This document shows, one piece after another, positions 24,601 to 31,780 of a stretch of DNA of 64,000 nucleotides. The DNA lies in the NCBI RefSeq assembly GCF_015706575.1, contig NW_024037070.1, positions 4,831,874 to 4,895,873 of the forward strand. Direction: 5' to 3'. The first letter of the stretch is position 1. Each line of letters starts with the position of its first letter. The notes under the pieces were generated by a model. That model ran no database searches, was not told the DNA's origin, and was given only the letters and a program-made list of their open reading frames with translations. The position numbers and the translations under genes are program-made. The stretch is from Patiria miniata. Its lineage: Eukaryota; Echinodermata; Asteroidea; Valvatida; Asterinidae.

Positions 24601-27013
24601 GTGGTTGACTGTGTCATTCGGGTCAAAATTCTGAACAAAAATCTACAGTCCATGTATGTCTACATCACAACAATCCGTCAATCTAGAACCATGGAGGTAC
24701 ATGTAGGAAACACCTCCATGCTAGAACCAGCAGACATAAAATCCTGGCCCACTTTCAAGAAGCTGCTTAGGCACAGAATATGGCTGAGCATAAAAAAATT
24801 GCTTAGCAAAAGACTTTGTTACCAGCCAGAATGTCATGTGATGCATATTGATTGTGACTGGTTCTCTGATGAATTTTGCTTAGCATGTGAATTTGCTTCA
24901 TATAATGCAACATTTTTTGGCTTAGCATTTCCAAAACTGGGGCCCGAGTACTTCCCCTTTTTACTGATGGTGGCTCCCACTTAAAGGTAATATACAATAT
25001 TTGCAAACATCAAAACACAAAACTTCTCAATTATTATGAAATGCCTCACTTGACTGCAAGTGAATAATAGTCTCAAGCATCCTGTGAAACCACGGCACCT
25101 GGTGTGCTGTCATTTTAATTAAAGAAAAGTGAAATTTTTGTATAAATTTCCAACGATGGTCGGCTGACCATCATTGGAAAAAACTGACTTAAAAAAAATA
25201 CTACCCCCAATTTATCAAATTTAGTTAGTCCACATTTCGTTTGCGATCGGTTTCACATCCGTGAATAGGTGCAAGCCAGCCAGTCTGGTTCCCCGACCTG
25301 ACATTTCCCAGACGTCTATAAATTGCTCTGTTTCCATCCATTAGGCCTATAAGCAAATCTTGTACAAATACATCAAATATGATATCTTTAAAACCCACAC
25401 AGGGATCTACTCTGTGTACACACACACTGAAATTTGTATTCTTATGGAGACATTTGTTTGTTCTCGTGTAGTAAAGTTTTCGAAAGTTTGAAAGTGTAGT
25501 TTCAAAATGCTCTTATTTTAACCAGAATTAATTTCCTGGGCTGAAATTCGGATTTAATATCCCTTTTCTAAAACTCTTCCATTTGCGACAGATCAACCCA
25601 CCATGGAACTCCTAATTTTTAGTAAAATCCATATATCTATTTCGTGAAAATCTTGTGGAGACGTATTCATCTATAGAAATTGCTCTGTGGAGACGTATAC
25701 AATCTTTTGTTCCCTATTGTGTGCTTGTCTCCAGAGGACACGGTGTATCAGATCACATATTCACACAGATAATATCTGTCCCTGACTGAAACTTGAACCC
25801 TGGGTGAACCTACTTTGTTAAAACAATAGCTTATAATTTGATATCCTGTGATGAGCTGGGTCACAATGTCAGGAACAGTCTGGCCCCAAAACACCCTGAA
25901 AGTCGTTCAAGGAACCCTATGAATACGTACATACTGTATGTGCATACATTACATCACAGACAGAGAGAATGTTCAGTCCGATGGGTGTCAGGTATCCCTC
26001 AGGCAACCTGTTTTTGAAACTGGATACTTTTTGACGGAGCTGTTCCATTTGCTATTCATGAGCAAATATATTACATAAAATTTTGTAGACTGAATTGAAG
26101 CTGTAGCGTGTATGTAAACATGTTTTTTTTTTGGACAGTTTTTGTCAGCTTTTTTGTTCACAAGAAGAAAATGACATCTTTCAAACTAATTTCACATATT
26201 GATCACATATTTAAAAAAAAACACCAAAGAATCATTGACACATACATTATTACCAAAGCATCTACATTGTATTGCATAAAGGGAAAATCTGCATTTTTTG
26301 GGGAAAAAAGGGGGGCGGGTTAAAAATGACCCCAAAATATAGCTGTAAACATTTTTTCAGCCTTAAAACATTTCGAACACCTTCAAACATAATTTTATAC
26401 TAGAAAGTTATTTTCTCATGAAACAGGGGATGAACACCAAGGAGTATGACAAGGGAGACTCTATAAAAAAAAAAAAAAGCGCTCAGTTTTGTTGACAATT
26501 GATAAAAATGAGCAATTCTTTGTTCATGAACAAAGACATCCCCCCCCCAAAAAAATCGACCTCATCCCCTAAAAACACAAAACAGACAAACACACAATTT
26601 ACCTAAAACCCTACAATCTGCTGATATAGTGAGGGGGAAAAAAAAAGGAAATATGACATGGATTGTACCTGAACTCCTTCGTCTGTTTTCTCTTTGGTGC
26701 CCCGCCCAATGAGCCTGGCTACCATGGCGATACCGTCCTCCTGGATATGCTCGCTGGCATTCAGCGTCCTGGCGGCCAGGTCCTGCGAGACCTGCTTCAG
26801 CCGCAACGCCAGCTCCATAAAGGGCGTGTCCTGAAACACGCCCATGAAGGTTTCAGCCAGGAGTGCGCTTGACCGGCACAGCGCGTTCATGGCCGCCAGG
26901 ACGTCCTCGCTTTGGGTCCGGACGTCCTCGGTCTGGGCGTGGAAGCTGTTGGGGAAGCTGCGGTGGAAATGGGAGCGGCTGGCTGGCCCCTCCCCGGCCT
27001 TCATAATGGGCAT
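529..27013 (-). CDS. GARRE1: GARRE1 (KIAA0355) orthologue, ten coding exons
   Basis: Granule-associated Rac and RhoG effector 1. In vertebrates it binds active Rac1/RhoG and is found with P-body and CCR4-NOT proteins in the cytoplasm. Coding exons (transcript order): 26669-27013, 13703-13879, 10516-10653, 8306-8635, 7507-7665, 6587-6789, 5085-5412, 4289-4451, 2580-3216, 529-676. All have GT/AG borders and matching phases and join to 875 residues. Compared with the human protein from memory, matching blocks occur in order: VLARCFL near residue 116, AGFHL-like GGFHLQQ and HGCC near 240-255, VEVPTVW and LGVVEVVYV near 410-445, EVQDIVDLLSG near 630, EEFAKYI near 785 and SSSDESGENGD near 845. The N-terminal half is helical. 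The C-terminal half is low-complexity and rich in Ser, Pro, Gln and Gly. The start is the first in-frame Met after an in-frame stop, but an upstream exon is possible. The human protein continues past the point where this one meets a stop. Confidence 0.87.
870..1422 (+). mobile_element. MITE family 2 (TTAA, central palindrome), copy a
   Basis: Non-autonomous DNA element in GARRE1 intron 9. Terminal inverted repeats read TTAAAGCTATAGTCCATCAT and the complement at the far end. A palindromic core CCAACGGTG...CACCGTAGG surrounds CTTAAG near 1034-1064. Full-length relatives are at 11645, 23801 and 46060. No coding capacity. Confidence 0.8.
1419..1794 (+). mobile_element. MITE family 3 (TTAA), copy a
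   Basis: Element bounded by TTAA, with ends reading TTAAAAGCATATAGGATCAT and the complement of GCCTTTTAA. It shares its left TTAA with the end of family 2 copy a. Relatives are at 52541 and 61019. A further fragment of the same left end lies at about 793-870. Confidence 0.65.
1823..2343 (-). mobile_element. MITE family 1 (TTAA, GGCC palindrome), copy a
   Basis: About 520 bases, reverse orientation. Ends are TTAAAGGGAATATACAACAT and GATGTACATTCCCTT. The centre is the palindrome TTCCAACGGTGGTCAGCC and its complement (1975-2006). Nine copies occur in the window. Confidence 0.85.
2580..3216 (-). CDS. GARRE1: GARRE1 coding exon 9
   Basis: From codon 615 to codon 827, acceptor TTACACAG|GTCCTG, donor GATAG|GTAAGG. 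SDAEVQDIVDLLSG matches the human EMQDVIDFLSG block. It is followed by Ser and Gly runs, a Gln/Pro-rich segment, and then STDEEFAKYIATNFLGKR and QTWPPPPEG, which match human SDPEFARYVA and the TWPFPE element. It is the largest exon and has high GC content compared with its introns. Confidence 0.87.
3741..4250. repeat. 20-bp tandem repeat array
   Basis: About 24 units of the type CTAGTTCTTAGGTTTTGGTT with single-base variants (TTGGCT, TTGGTT). It fills the part of GARRE1 intron 8 next to exon 8 and ends about 40 bases from that exon's donor. Confidence 0.95.
4289..4451 (-). CDS. GARRE1: GARRE1 coding exon 8
   Basis: Residues 561-614 plus one base, acceptor TTTGAAG|GGGCCG with a poor pyrimidine tract, donor AAAG|GTATGA. 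It is a Pro/Thr/Ser-rich linker (TVPSVMPRP, TITSHPSP). The frame joins cleanly to exons 7 and 9, which is the main support, since this linker is weakly conserved. Confidence 0.7.
4640..4925 (+). mobile_element. tRNA-headed SINE (family C)
   Basis: The head carries a B-box-like GGTTCGAATCC. It is followed by the core CCTTGGGCAAGCCACTTCA and CTCTCCACCCAGGAGTATAA, shared with the copy at 22255-22515, although the 3' tails differ. It lies in GARRE1 intron 7. Confidence 0.65.
5085..5412 (-). CDS. GARRE1: GARRE1 coding exon 7
   Basis: Codon 451 to residue 560, acceptor TTAAAG|ACACCC, donor CATAAA|GTAAGT. LPTIKVKLRQVE parallels human IQIQLQRE. FRHTMEKLAAKFGLG parallels LQKTFSKLTSRF. The remainder is Ser/Thr/Pro-rich and probably disordered. 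Confidence 0.85.
6238..6507. repeat. 10-bp microsatellite (TAATACAATG type)
   Basis: About 27 units of TAATACAATG with TAGTACAATG and TAACACAATG variants, in GARRE1 intron 6, ending 80 bases from the exon 6 donor. It generates long artificial open frames on the minus strand. Confidence 0.95.
6587..6789 (-). CDS. GARRE1: GARRE1 coding exon 6
   Basis: Residues 384 to the first two bases of codon 451, acceptor ACAAG|GTGAGA, donor GGAAG|GTGGGT. FTVEVPTVWKLDQTFR and LGVVEVVYVRRIELL match the human VQVPSTW and LGLVDVLYTAVLDL blocks, which are among the best-conserved parts of the family. Confidence 0.87.
7025..7117 (-). CDS. GARRE1: GARRE1 exon-5 partial duplicate, copy 3
   Basis: Third 93-base duplicate. 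It keeps Cys as in the full exon (LLCEACPS) and has donor GTGAGC. The intron before it is 67 bases; the sequence after it leaves the repeat within about 30 bases. Confidence 0.45.
7185..7277 (-). CDS. GARRE1: GARRE1 exon-5 partial duplicate, copy 2
   Basis: Second 93-base duplicate with the same borders (ACAG acceptor, GTGAGT donor) and the same Tyr variant as copy 1. The intron before it is 68 bases. Near-identity of exon and intron parts points to a recent tandem expansion. Confidence 0.45.
7346..7438 (-). CDS. GARRE1: GARRE1 exon-5 partial duplicate, copy 1
   Basis: A 93-base open segment nearly identical to the last 31 codons of exon 5, with a Cys-to-Tyr change (LLYEACPS). It has ACAG before it and GTGAGC after it and is phase 0/0, so inclusion would keep the frame and add 31 residues. 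The upstream 68-base intron is G-rich and lacks a polypyrimidine tract, so use in mRNA is doubtful. Confidence 0.45.
7507..7665 (-). CDS. GARRE1: GARRE1 coding exon 5 (full-length copy)
   Basis: Residues 331-383, phase 0 at both ends: acceptor TTGCAG|CAAGCA, donor GATGTG|GTGGGT. QAVEKLVKETSKQLGVG is followed by a 31-codon segment (VALALLCEACPSVAENQ through FIFGRADV) matching the human CPS and LLFGQAG region. Those last 93 bases are repeated three more times downstream. Confidence 0.85.
8306..8635 (-). CDS. GARRE1: GARRE1 coding exon 4
   Basis: Residues 221-330, phase 0 at both ends (CAG|GTATAC acceptor side, CTG|GTGGGT donor). VYKQALSELPRSEHTLTGGF and the HGCCSIAEA block closely parallel the human AYKIALESL, GFHL and GCCSEAEA segments. 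A QPQQQQ run separates this from ENFKSKL at the exon end. Confidence 0.88.
9196..9455 (+). repeat. 260-bp dispersed repeat, copy 1
   Basis: Closely matches 42800-43050, including CCGACCGATGCCATCTTGCC and CCCGCCCATGGGACGTCG. It is CpG-rich compared with its surroundings. The second copy sits inside a TIR-bounded element; this one has no such borders. Confidence 0.75.
9925..10428. mobile_element. Foldback element with about 135-bp inverted arms
   Basis: Arms at 9925-10072 and 10298-10428 are near-perfect inverted repeats beginning GTCTAGGGGC and ending GCCCCTAGAC. The centre of about 225 bases is unrelated. It lies in GARRE1 intron 3, 88 bases beyond exon 3. The arms are CpG-rich with GCGATAAC repeats. 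Confidence 0.85.
10516..10653 (-). CDS. GARRE1: GARRE1 coding exon 3
   Basis: Residues 175-220, phase 0 at both ends, acceptor TTGCAG|GCA and donor TCG|GTAGGT. It is hydrophilic (LTPNEQQLLDDAHH) and ends KQKLDIQSS, directly before the conserved YK-AL-E block of exon 4. Confidence 0.8.
10677..10948 (-). mobile_element. tRNA-headed SINE (family A)
   Basis: On the minus strand the head has GTAGCGGTACTTTCC and a B box GGGTTCGAAGCCC. The body contains TTTTCAGTCCCTACTTGAT, and the 3' end is an ATAA/ATTT tail. A second copy is at 56045-56310 on the plus strand. It lies in GARRE1 intron 2. Confidence 0.8.
10955..11330. repeat. Diverged direct duplication
   Basis: Two related segments of about 140 bases (near 10955-11100 and 11190-11330) share TTTTGC, CTTATTACTG-like and ACAATAAATA-AACC blocks. 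No terminal repeats were recognised. Confidence 0.45.
11645..12196 (+). mobile_element. MITE family 2, copy b
   Basis: Bounded by TTAA with ends TTAAAGCCAGAGTCCATCAT and the complement of ATGATGGACTATGCCTTTAA. The central palindrome CCAACGGTGCGTCTTA has its complement at about 11803-11840. It lies in GARRE1 intron 2. Confidence 0.8.
12463..12870 (+). mobile_element. MITE family 4 (piggyBac-like ends), copy a
   Basis: Opens CTTAACTCCCTGCATTTTTG and contains repeated CAATCCTGCAAAATCCTCC blocks that recur inverted at the right end (GGATTTTGGAGGATTTGGG). Relatives at 20215 and 62210 are flanked by TTAA with CCCTA-type ends, as in piggyBac-derived elements. Confidence 0.7.
13703..13879 (-). CDS. 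GARRE1: GARRE1 coding exon 2
   Basis: Residues 116-174, phase 0 at both ends. A strong CT-rich tract precedes the acceptor CAG, and the donor is CAG|GTCAGT. VLARCFLLMLQTQCHFF matches the GRCFL block of the family. It is separated from exon 1 by a 12.8-kb intron. Confidence 0.85.
15188..15256 (+). pseudogene. tRNA-Arg(UCU)-like relic
   Basis: The anticodon arm CTGACTTCTAATCAG matches that of metazoan tRNA-Arg(UCU). It is followed by the T-arm GAGTTCGAATCTC and preceded by a plausible D arm (GGACTGGTTGG...GTCC). The acceptor stem does not pair, so it is a tRNA pseudogene or SINE head, not a functional gene. Confidence 0.5.
16611..17135 (+). mobile_element. MITE family 1, copy b
   Basis: Left end is degraded (TTAAATGAAGGGAAAGTACA). 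The right end is ATGTTGTATATTCCCTTTAA. The palindrome GGTGGTCGGCCGACCACC is centred near 16965. It interrupts a short motif (ATGGAAGTAAGCACACCTTC) seen on both sides at about 16544 and 17139. Confidence 0.8.
17570..17915 (+). repeat. GTCTCCACA dispersed element, copy 1
   Basis: About 340 bases, present again inverted at 25425-25752. The motif GTCTCCACA occurs three times, at one end singly and at the other as a close pair. No coding capacity; family not recognised. Confidence 0.65.
17975..18140 (-). mobile_element. tRNA-headed SINE (family D), copy 1
   Basis: On the minus strand: GGATAGCTCAGTGTGTAGAG (A box) and GCAGGTTTAAACCCC (B box), preceded by a TCTGACTAGCGTCCCTCGAG-type segment on the 5' side. 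A second copy with a better tRNA head is at 48600-48790. Confidence 0.6.
18230..18362 (+). repeat. GCTTAGCA short element, copy 1
   Basis: About 130 bases with ends of the type CTGCTTAG and CTAAGCAG and a middle GGTCACCAGCCAAAATGCC. Relatives lie at 24750-24945 and 55343-55460, so this is a small non-autonomous inverted-repeat element. Confidence 0.5.
18644..19169 (+). mobile_element. MITE family 1, copy c
   Basis: TTAAAGGCATTGGCTTTTGC to TTGCATATTCCCTTTAA, with central palindrome GGTGGTCGGCCGACCACC near 18980-18999. It lies in GARRE1 intron 1. Confidence 0.85.
19845..20216 (+). mobile_element. MITE family 6 (AGTCTCCGG TIR), copy a
   Basis: About 370 bases with 30-base inverted ends: AAAAAGTCTCCGGTTTCTGG at the left and CCAGAAACTGGAGACTTTTT plus a G run and GGCCT at the right. 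It is flanked by TA. A second copy is at 36779-37153. It abuts family 4 copy b at its right end. Confidence 0.85.
20215..20656 (+). mobile_element. MITE family 4, copy b
   Basis: Bounded by TTAA: left TTAACCCTATCGTAACTCCC, right GGCGGTTAGGGTTAA. The CCCTA-type ends and TTAA target fit a piggyBac-derived MITE. Inner CAATCCTGCAAAATCCTCC blocks repeat. It lies immediately after family 6 copy a. Confidence 0.8.
21131..21671 (+). mobile_element. MITE family 1, copy d
   Basis: TTAAAGGGAATGTATACCAT to ATATTCCCTTTAA, palindrome GGTGGTCGGCCGACCAC near 21479-21496. Its right TTAA is also the left end of another TTAA-bounded segment. Confidence 0.85.
21668..22201 (+). mobile_element. TTAA-bounded element abutting family 1 copy d
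   Basis: About 530 bases opening TTAAAGGGAAAATTTTGCAA and closing TAATATGCCCCTTTAA. Only one copy is in the window and the terminal repeats match over just the outer 8 to 10 bases, so this is inferred from its borders and its position. Confidence 0.4.
22255..22515 (-). mobile_element. tRNA-headed SINE (family C relative)
   Basis: On the minus strand: GGTTACGGTGTTTGACTC and B box GGGTTCGAACCC, core TTTGGCAAGACACTTCACTA and CTCCACCCAGGAGTATGAAT, and tail AAGCGCTCTGAGATTGTTG and AAAGCGCTATAAG. The core is shared with the SINE at 4640 but the tail is different. Confidence 0.75.
23801..24317 (-). mobile_element. MITE family 2, copy c
   Basis: Reverse orientation, TTAA at both ends (TTAAAGGTACAATGTATAGT and GATGGACTCTGGCTTTAA). 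The central palindrome is partly lost (AAGAAGCACCGTTGGAAAG remains near 24146). Confidence 0.75.
24750..24945 (+). repeat. GCTTAGCA short element, copy 2
   Basis: Contains GTTACCAGCCAGAATGTC and TGACTGGTTCTCTGATGAAT with GCTTAG motifs on either side, as at 18230 and 55343. It accounts for most of a 156-codon open frame that is not a gene. Confidence 0.5.
24981..25345 (-). mobile_element. MITE family 1, copy e (truncated)
   Basis: Starts TTAAAGGTAATATACAATAT. It retains a diverged palindrome (CCAACGATGGTCGGCTGACC, near 25150-25178) and loses family similarity near 25345, so one end is missing. Confidence 0.7.
25425..25752 (-). repeat. GTCTCCACA dispersed element, copy 2
   Basis: Inverted relative of 17570-17915. 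Shared blocks include TTGTGGAGACGTATTCATCT and CAATCTTTTGTTCCCTATTG. Confidence 0.65.
26669..27013 (-). CDS. GARRE1: GARRE1 coding exon 1
   Basis: Residues 1-115, ending CAG|GTACAA in phase 0. Two Met codons lie close together (MPIM). An in-frame TAA lies three codons upstream, so translation starts here unless an upstream exon splices in. The stretch AAMNALCRSSALLAETFMG is the counterpart of the conserved helical N-terminal region of GARRE1. A longer human N-terminus is not seen here. Confidence 0.8.
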
Positions 27014-27189
27014 CAGGTATTACTAAATCAGAAACGTTCAATCCGGCGGATTATTTATTCGGCTTTCTTGCTGTCATCTTGTCGGTTGTCACTTGCGCGA
27101 AACGATTCACATCTTTCATTCACTGCAAAACAAAATAGGAAAACAAAAAATCATTCAACTTTTTGGGTTAATCTCAATCTACTTCTCTG

Positions 27190-27635
27190 TTAACCCAAAC
27201 TCCCTAGGCATTTTTGCTAGGATGTAACCTCAATCCTGCAAAATCCTCCAACTGCCTCCATGTGAAAATAGCCTACCGCCTCCATGTGAAAATAGCCTAC
27301 AGCCTCAATCCTCCGAAATCCTTAGTTATTTCTTGAGTGTGGTCCTTGGAGGGGTGACCACTGCCTCAGCCCTGCAAAATCCTCCGGCAATCACTGTCAA
27401 ATATGTTGAGGCAGAGCCAGTGACATCCTGGAGCAGTGCGCAGGATTTCAAGTATAGTATACATTATGCCTAAATTTATGCACGGCTGAGCATAAACAAT
27501 ACAACTCCGGCCGGCCTAAGACCTTAATTGGCACGGTACATCTGCTGAAATCAGCCACACACTTTTGCCAAAGCCTCAATCCTGCAAAATCCTCCATTTT
27601 GCAAAGAGTATTTTGGAGGATTTGGGAAGGTTTAA
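27190..27635 (+). mobile_element. MITE family 4, copy c
   Basis: Opens TTAACCCAAACTCCCTAGGC and closes GGATTTGGGAAGGTTTAA, with internal CAATCCTGCAAAATCCTCC blocks. It lies just upstream of GARRE1 exon 1 in the direction of transcription. Confidence 0.8.
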
Positions 27636-28399
27636 GAAATGAACCATGTGCATTTCGTACTTGACAATTGTAAATGCATCTAGATACACTGTACACATTT
27701 ATAATACTGTTCCCAGGTACTCAACATGTAGTTATTTTATTGACAAGTTGGGAACCACACAAAGCTGTGTGTCTGTATTTTTTTCTCACAGTTTTCACTT
27801 TCAATTCATGTATGTTTCCCTAACAAATATTTCATGCTGACTCAAAAAAGAATGCGCTCTGCAGTTCATGTGCATGCACAATACAGCTCCTTTCAGTTTC
27901 ATTAACCGTGCCATTTTATTGTCAAGGCTTGGAATTGAAAGTTGTTTTATTCCATCCCAAACCAATTTTTTTTTCTTCAAACATTTCAGCAAAGGTCATA
28001 ATAAAATGTGGATTTCACTTGGAACTCTCAAATTCAATTTGAAAATACAGCCTAATTTTAATGACTGATCAGTTGGTCAAGAGAGAATCTTAAATTTAGA
28101 CAAAGCTAAAATTTGGACAATTAATATTGCAGAAAAATGCACTAAGCAGCAGCTACATAAGCAGGCCTATGTTGTAGGTAAGAAAGTAATTTGGCCCTAG
28201 TACATGTAGGTGGACGTTTTTGCAAAAGAGGAAAGAAGTTTGTTAAATGCTAGAACTTTGAAAATCTTTTATTAGAGAACAGGCGCGGTTCTAGAGCCTA
28301 CCGGTACATGTGTATTTTAGGGGGCTATCAGGGGTGAATCCAGAAATGTTTGCAGGGAGGCGTGCTGAAATGTAGACAGGTTTTTTTTGTCCGCACACT

Positions 28400-28701
28400 T
28401 TGCTTCTGGAAATCAATTAAGGGGGGGGGGGGGGGGGGAGGTCCTACCGGTACCATATTTTCAATGGGGAGCACTGATAAAATCCTATTATCATGCGCAC
28501 TACATGTACATACCTAATAGTGTACAAATGTCACCTTCTAACGAATGGCTAAGCCTCAGGCGGACATGTACGTTATTATCAATACAATTTTCAACAGTTT
28601 TCAACAGGGGGGGGGGGGGATGTTTGACACAAAAACCACCCCTCTGGATCCGCGCCTGACCGGCTGTAGCGAATATTTCACACGTGATTCACCTTCTAAC
28701 A

Positions 28702-28735
<34 letters not shown>

Positions 28736-28770
28736 AGCGGGGCTAAACAAAAGTTTTTTTGGGGGGGCTA
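28400..28770. repeat. Poly-G rich repeat cluster
   Basis: Uninterrupted G tracts at about 28421-28438, 28606-28619 and 28714-28735, joined by short sequences containing CTGGATCCGCGCC-type motifs. Similar G or C tracts recur at 29903-29948 and 35360-35803. They may also be places where assembly is unreliable. Confidence 0.7.
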
Positions 28771-29320
28771 AGGCCACCTAGAACAATGCACGTTAGAGAA
28801 ACAGATAGTGTTTTTGCCTCATATAATGTTAATTTCTAACAATTTCTAAGCAAAAGTAACTTGTAACATTGAAGGGTGGAAAACACTTTGCCGATAAAAA
28901 CATTCGCTGAAGGATTTACCTTTATAGGGTGAGACGTCGCCCTGCAGACAAACAGACTGATGTCTGAGCTCTCTCTCAAATTAGCAGTCAGTCCAGTCTT
29001 CGGCGAGCAGTAAAAACCTGTTTACTTTTCCCGTCTCCAATCATGCAATTCTGCAGTCCACGGAAAATACACATGAATGCTCGATGAAATGCTAAACAGT
29101 ACTGAAAATGAGAAAATCCCTTCAAATGAGGTAATATAAATTCTCATTTTAATCTGCCAAAAGTGCAGAACACATTACAATGATTATTTTTTATAAGTTT
29201 ATCTTTTTCAAGTTGCAAAAACTATTGAAAGTGACCGTCTGTTGCCGATGAGTATAAAAGGAAGTTAATTTCGGTAGATGCTATAAATTTATGACCATAA
29301 TCTAAAAAAAACCCAAAATA

Positions 29321-29665
29321 AATAAAGAGGCAATTTCCTGTCTAAGTCATTAAGGCAATTTATAGAGAGAGAGAGAGAGATATTTAGAATGTTCCATGCA
29401 CTGCACTATGAGTAATATCAGAGTATGAAGTAGAGGTCTCATAATCCACAGAATAACAGAAAGATCTTAAAAAACCAAAAAGGAAAAAAAAAAAAAAGTG
29501 GCAATTTCCCGTCTACATGTACTGTAAGTCATTACGGCAATTTATAGAGAGAGTGATACATACATGGTACATGTATATATTTCGAATGTTCCATGCACTG
29601 CACTATGAGTAATATCCGAGTATGAAGTAGAGGTTTCATAATCCCCAAAATAACAGAAAGAATGG
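29321..29665 (+). repeat. Direct duplication of about 160 bp
   Basis: Two copies (about 29330-29470 and 29500-29663) share GGCAATTT-CCGTCTA, TTTATAGAGAGAG and GAATGTTCCATGCACTGCAC through ATAACAGAAAGA. They are recent, with few differences outside the GA microsatellite. Confidence 0.8.
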
Positions 29666-30513
29666 TTTCACTTCATCCTAATAACGATTTCGTTTTTAGG
29701 AATCTCTCTGATCTCCCGAATGGGTGCGCTCTTCAAAACTGACCATTGTTATGCATACTGGAAAATATATACCGATGTTCACGGCACATTGTTATGGTTT
29801 TGGAATTTAAAGTAGGTTTTCTCTTTTTCATGTCGTACCTCTCTAAGCATTTATGGAAATACATTGTAGTTAGTGAAACAATATCTTTCAAAGAAGTCAG
29901 TGGGGGGGGGGGGGGGGGGTTGAACCCCCCTGCCCCCCCCCCCCCCCCTCTGGATCTGAGAGTGGTGTGTGTGGTAGTTCATTTCCTTAATGAGATGGTG
30001 ATCACTGCACTTAAGACAGATGAAGTTGACAGTCTAATTTCACAGTCACTGATTTCAAATTGGCGTGAGGGAATCTTGAAATCTTGTGTCACACATTTTT
30101 TACAACCGTATTAATCAGAGCGAATAATATGGGAAACTACATGGCGTGTGGTTTTTCTGGATTTCAATGGATTTTAGGACCTTGGGACCGAGTTTCCTGT
30201 GTGGTTTAAGGCCAGTTCATGAGAAGCAAATTGGATATCAGGAAACATTCCCTGAGCAACTAAGTTCACCGAAATTGTGTTCAACTCTTTCGAATTCACA
30301 GCGCAAATGCTCACCATGATGTCACAAAATTGCATTCGCATTCAAGTTCGTGATGAGTATGGACTGGACTCGATATGCGATGTTGGTTGGTGTTCAATTT
30401 TGTCAAGTGCAAAAAATAAGACCGTGATTTAAGTGCATAGCAATGTTTGCTTGTGGAATGCTCTAGTGGACTTTACTGACTTTGAGTTAAATGAACTTAA
30501 TTTCATTCCAAAG

Positions 30514-31075
30514 CTTTTAGACCTGTGATTCTCATAATTTCTAGGTCAAGCAAACGTGTACATTGCATTTGGAGAGGGGCGGGGATGGTCAAGTTCAATT
30601 ATTTGTGAAAAAGAACACAATAATTCAAGACCTGATTATCTCAATATGATGCAATAAAGTCCGAATTTCATAACATTCAAATTCACTTTTTTCCTTCTAA
30701 TTTTATATTTTCCTCTCATGTTTTTATAAAAGTTGCAGTCTACCGTAACGATAGAAAATGGGAAATGCATTATGGCTGCCGTAACGATAGCCACTGCGTA
30801 TTCTAAAAGTACATTCAAACAAAATCTGATATCATTCTTGATTTTGAATCTGTGTTAAGGTTTTCCCAAATACCGGTAATTAATGTGACTTGCTGTAGGC
30901 CTAAATGAGGATACATCCTATGACTGAAAGAGGCTTTTAGACCTGTTTCTCATAATTTCTAGGTCAAGCAAACGTGTACATTGCATTTTGAGAGGGGCGG
31001 GGATGGTCAAGTTAAATTATCTGTGAGAAAGAACACAATAATTCAAGACCTGATTATCTCAACGTGATGAAATAC
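30514..31075. repeat. Duplicated segments (30.5-31.1 kb)
   Basis: 30514-30655 and 30933-31075 share AGCAAACGTGTACATTGCAT and the GGCGGGGATGGTCAAGTT block. The piece between (about 30797-30935) recurs at 33769-33905 with CAAATACCGGTA and GAGGATACATCCTATGA. No terminal repeats were identified. Confidence 0.7.
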
Positions 31076-31780
31076 ATGTACTTAGGCGGGAAAAATTAGG
31101 CAGTTCCCCTAGGCGGTTCTACGTGATTCAAACTCACACCCTCCATTCGTCAAAACCGAACTACATGTAAGTATGACTGAGGGATATTTACACAAGAATA
31201 TGGTTTCCGTCCATTATAGAACTCCCCATGAGACAATGCTGCTTCACCGTCAGACGCGCTTGTGTTGCAAATCACGACATTTTACAAAATTATTTAAACA
31301 TGACGTCTGGAAACCGAGCCTCTAGTAATCTTTGTTTAATTATTCTCACTTTGTCATGTTGTCATTTTTACTCATACAACTTTGATTTGACAATGTAAAT
31401 AATATAAGACCCTTTGGTAATAAAGGTAAACCACTGGAAAGGTTAACTACTGAAAAAGGGGACAATGTATGAGGGAAAAAAGGGGAATATGTATTCAGAT
31501 GCAACATGTATGTAAAACTAAAAGGTCGCTTACATTAAGTCTATATAGGGGTGTTAGGAATATGGCAGTGGATATTTGGCGGACGCTAGTTTAAAACAAG
31601 TCAGGTGTGTTTACAAACACAAATGCCCCGCAACGATGACAGTTCCCATGACATAACACCACTCTTTTAACATCAACTTACATGTACCTTGGTCACACGG
31701 AACATTCATTGACAGCATTAGTGTCTTCTGTAGGTTTTATATGAATAAATCCCTAATCCCTATAATCTCAGAATAAATAC

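Larger units (their letters stand above)
13880..26668 (-). other. GARRE1 intron 1, repeat-rich
   Basis: A 12.8-kb intron. It holds the MITEs, SINEs and duplicated elements listed separately. From about 13960 to 16600 I see only AT-rich single-copy-looking DNA and one tRNA-like relic. No conserved exon was recognised within the intron. Confidence 0.6.

Noticed and set aside
24514-24984. 156-codon plus-strand open frame
   Set aside because: It overlaps a GCTTAGCA repeat element, has no recognisable family and no splice or promoter context.
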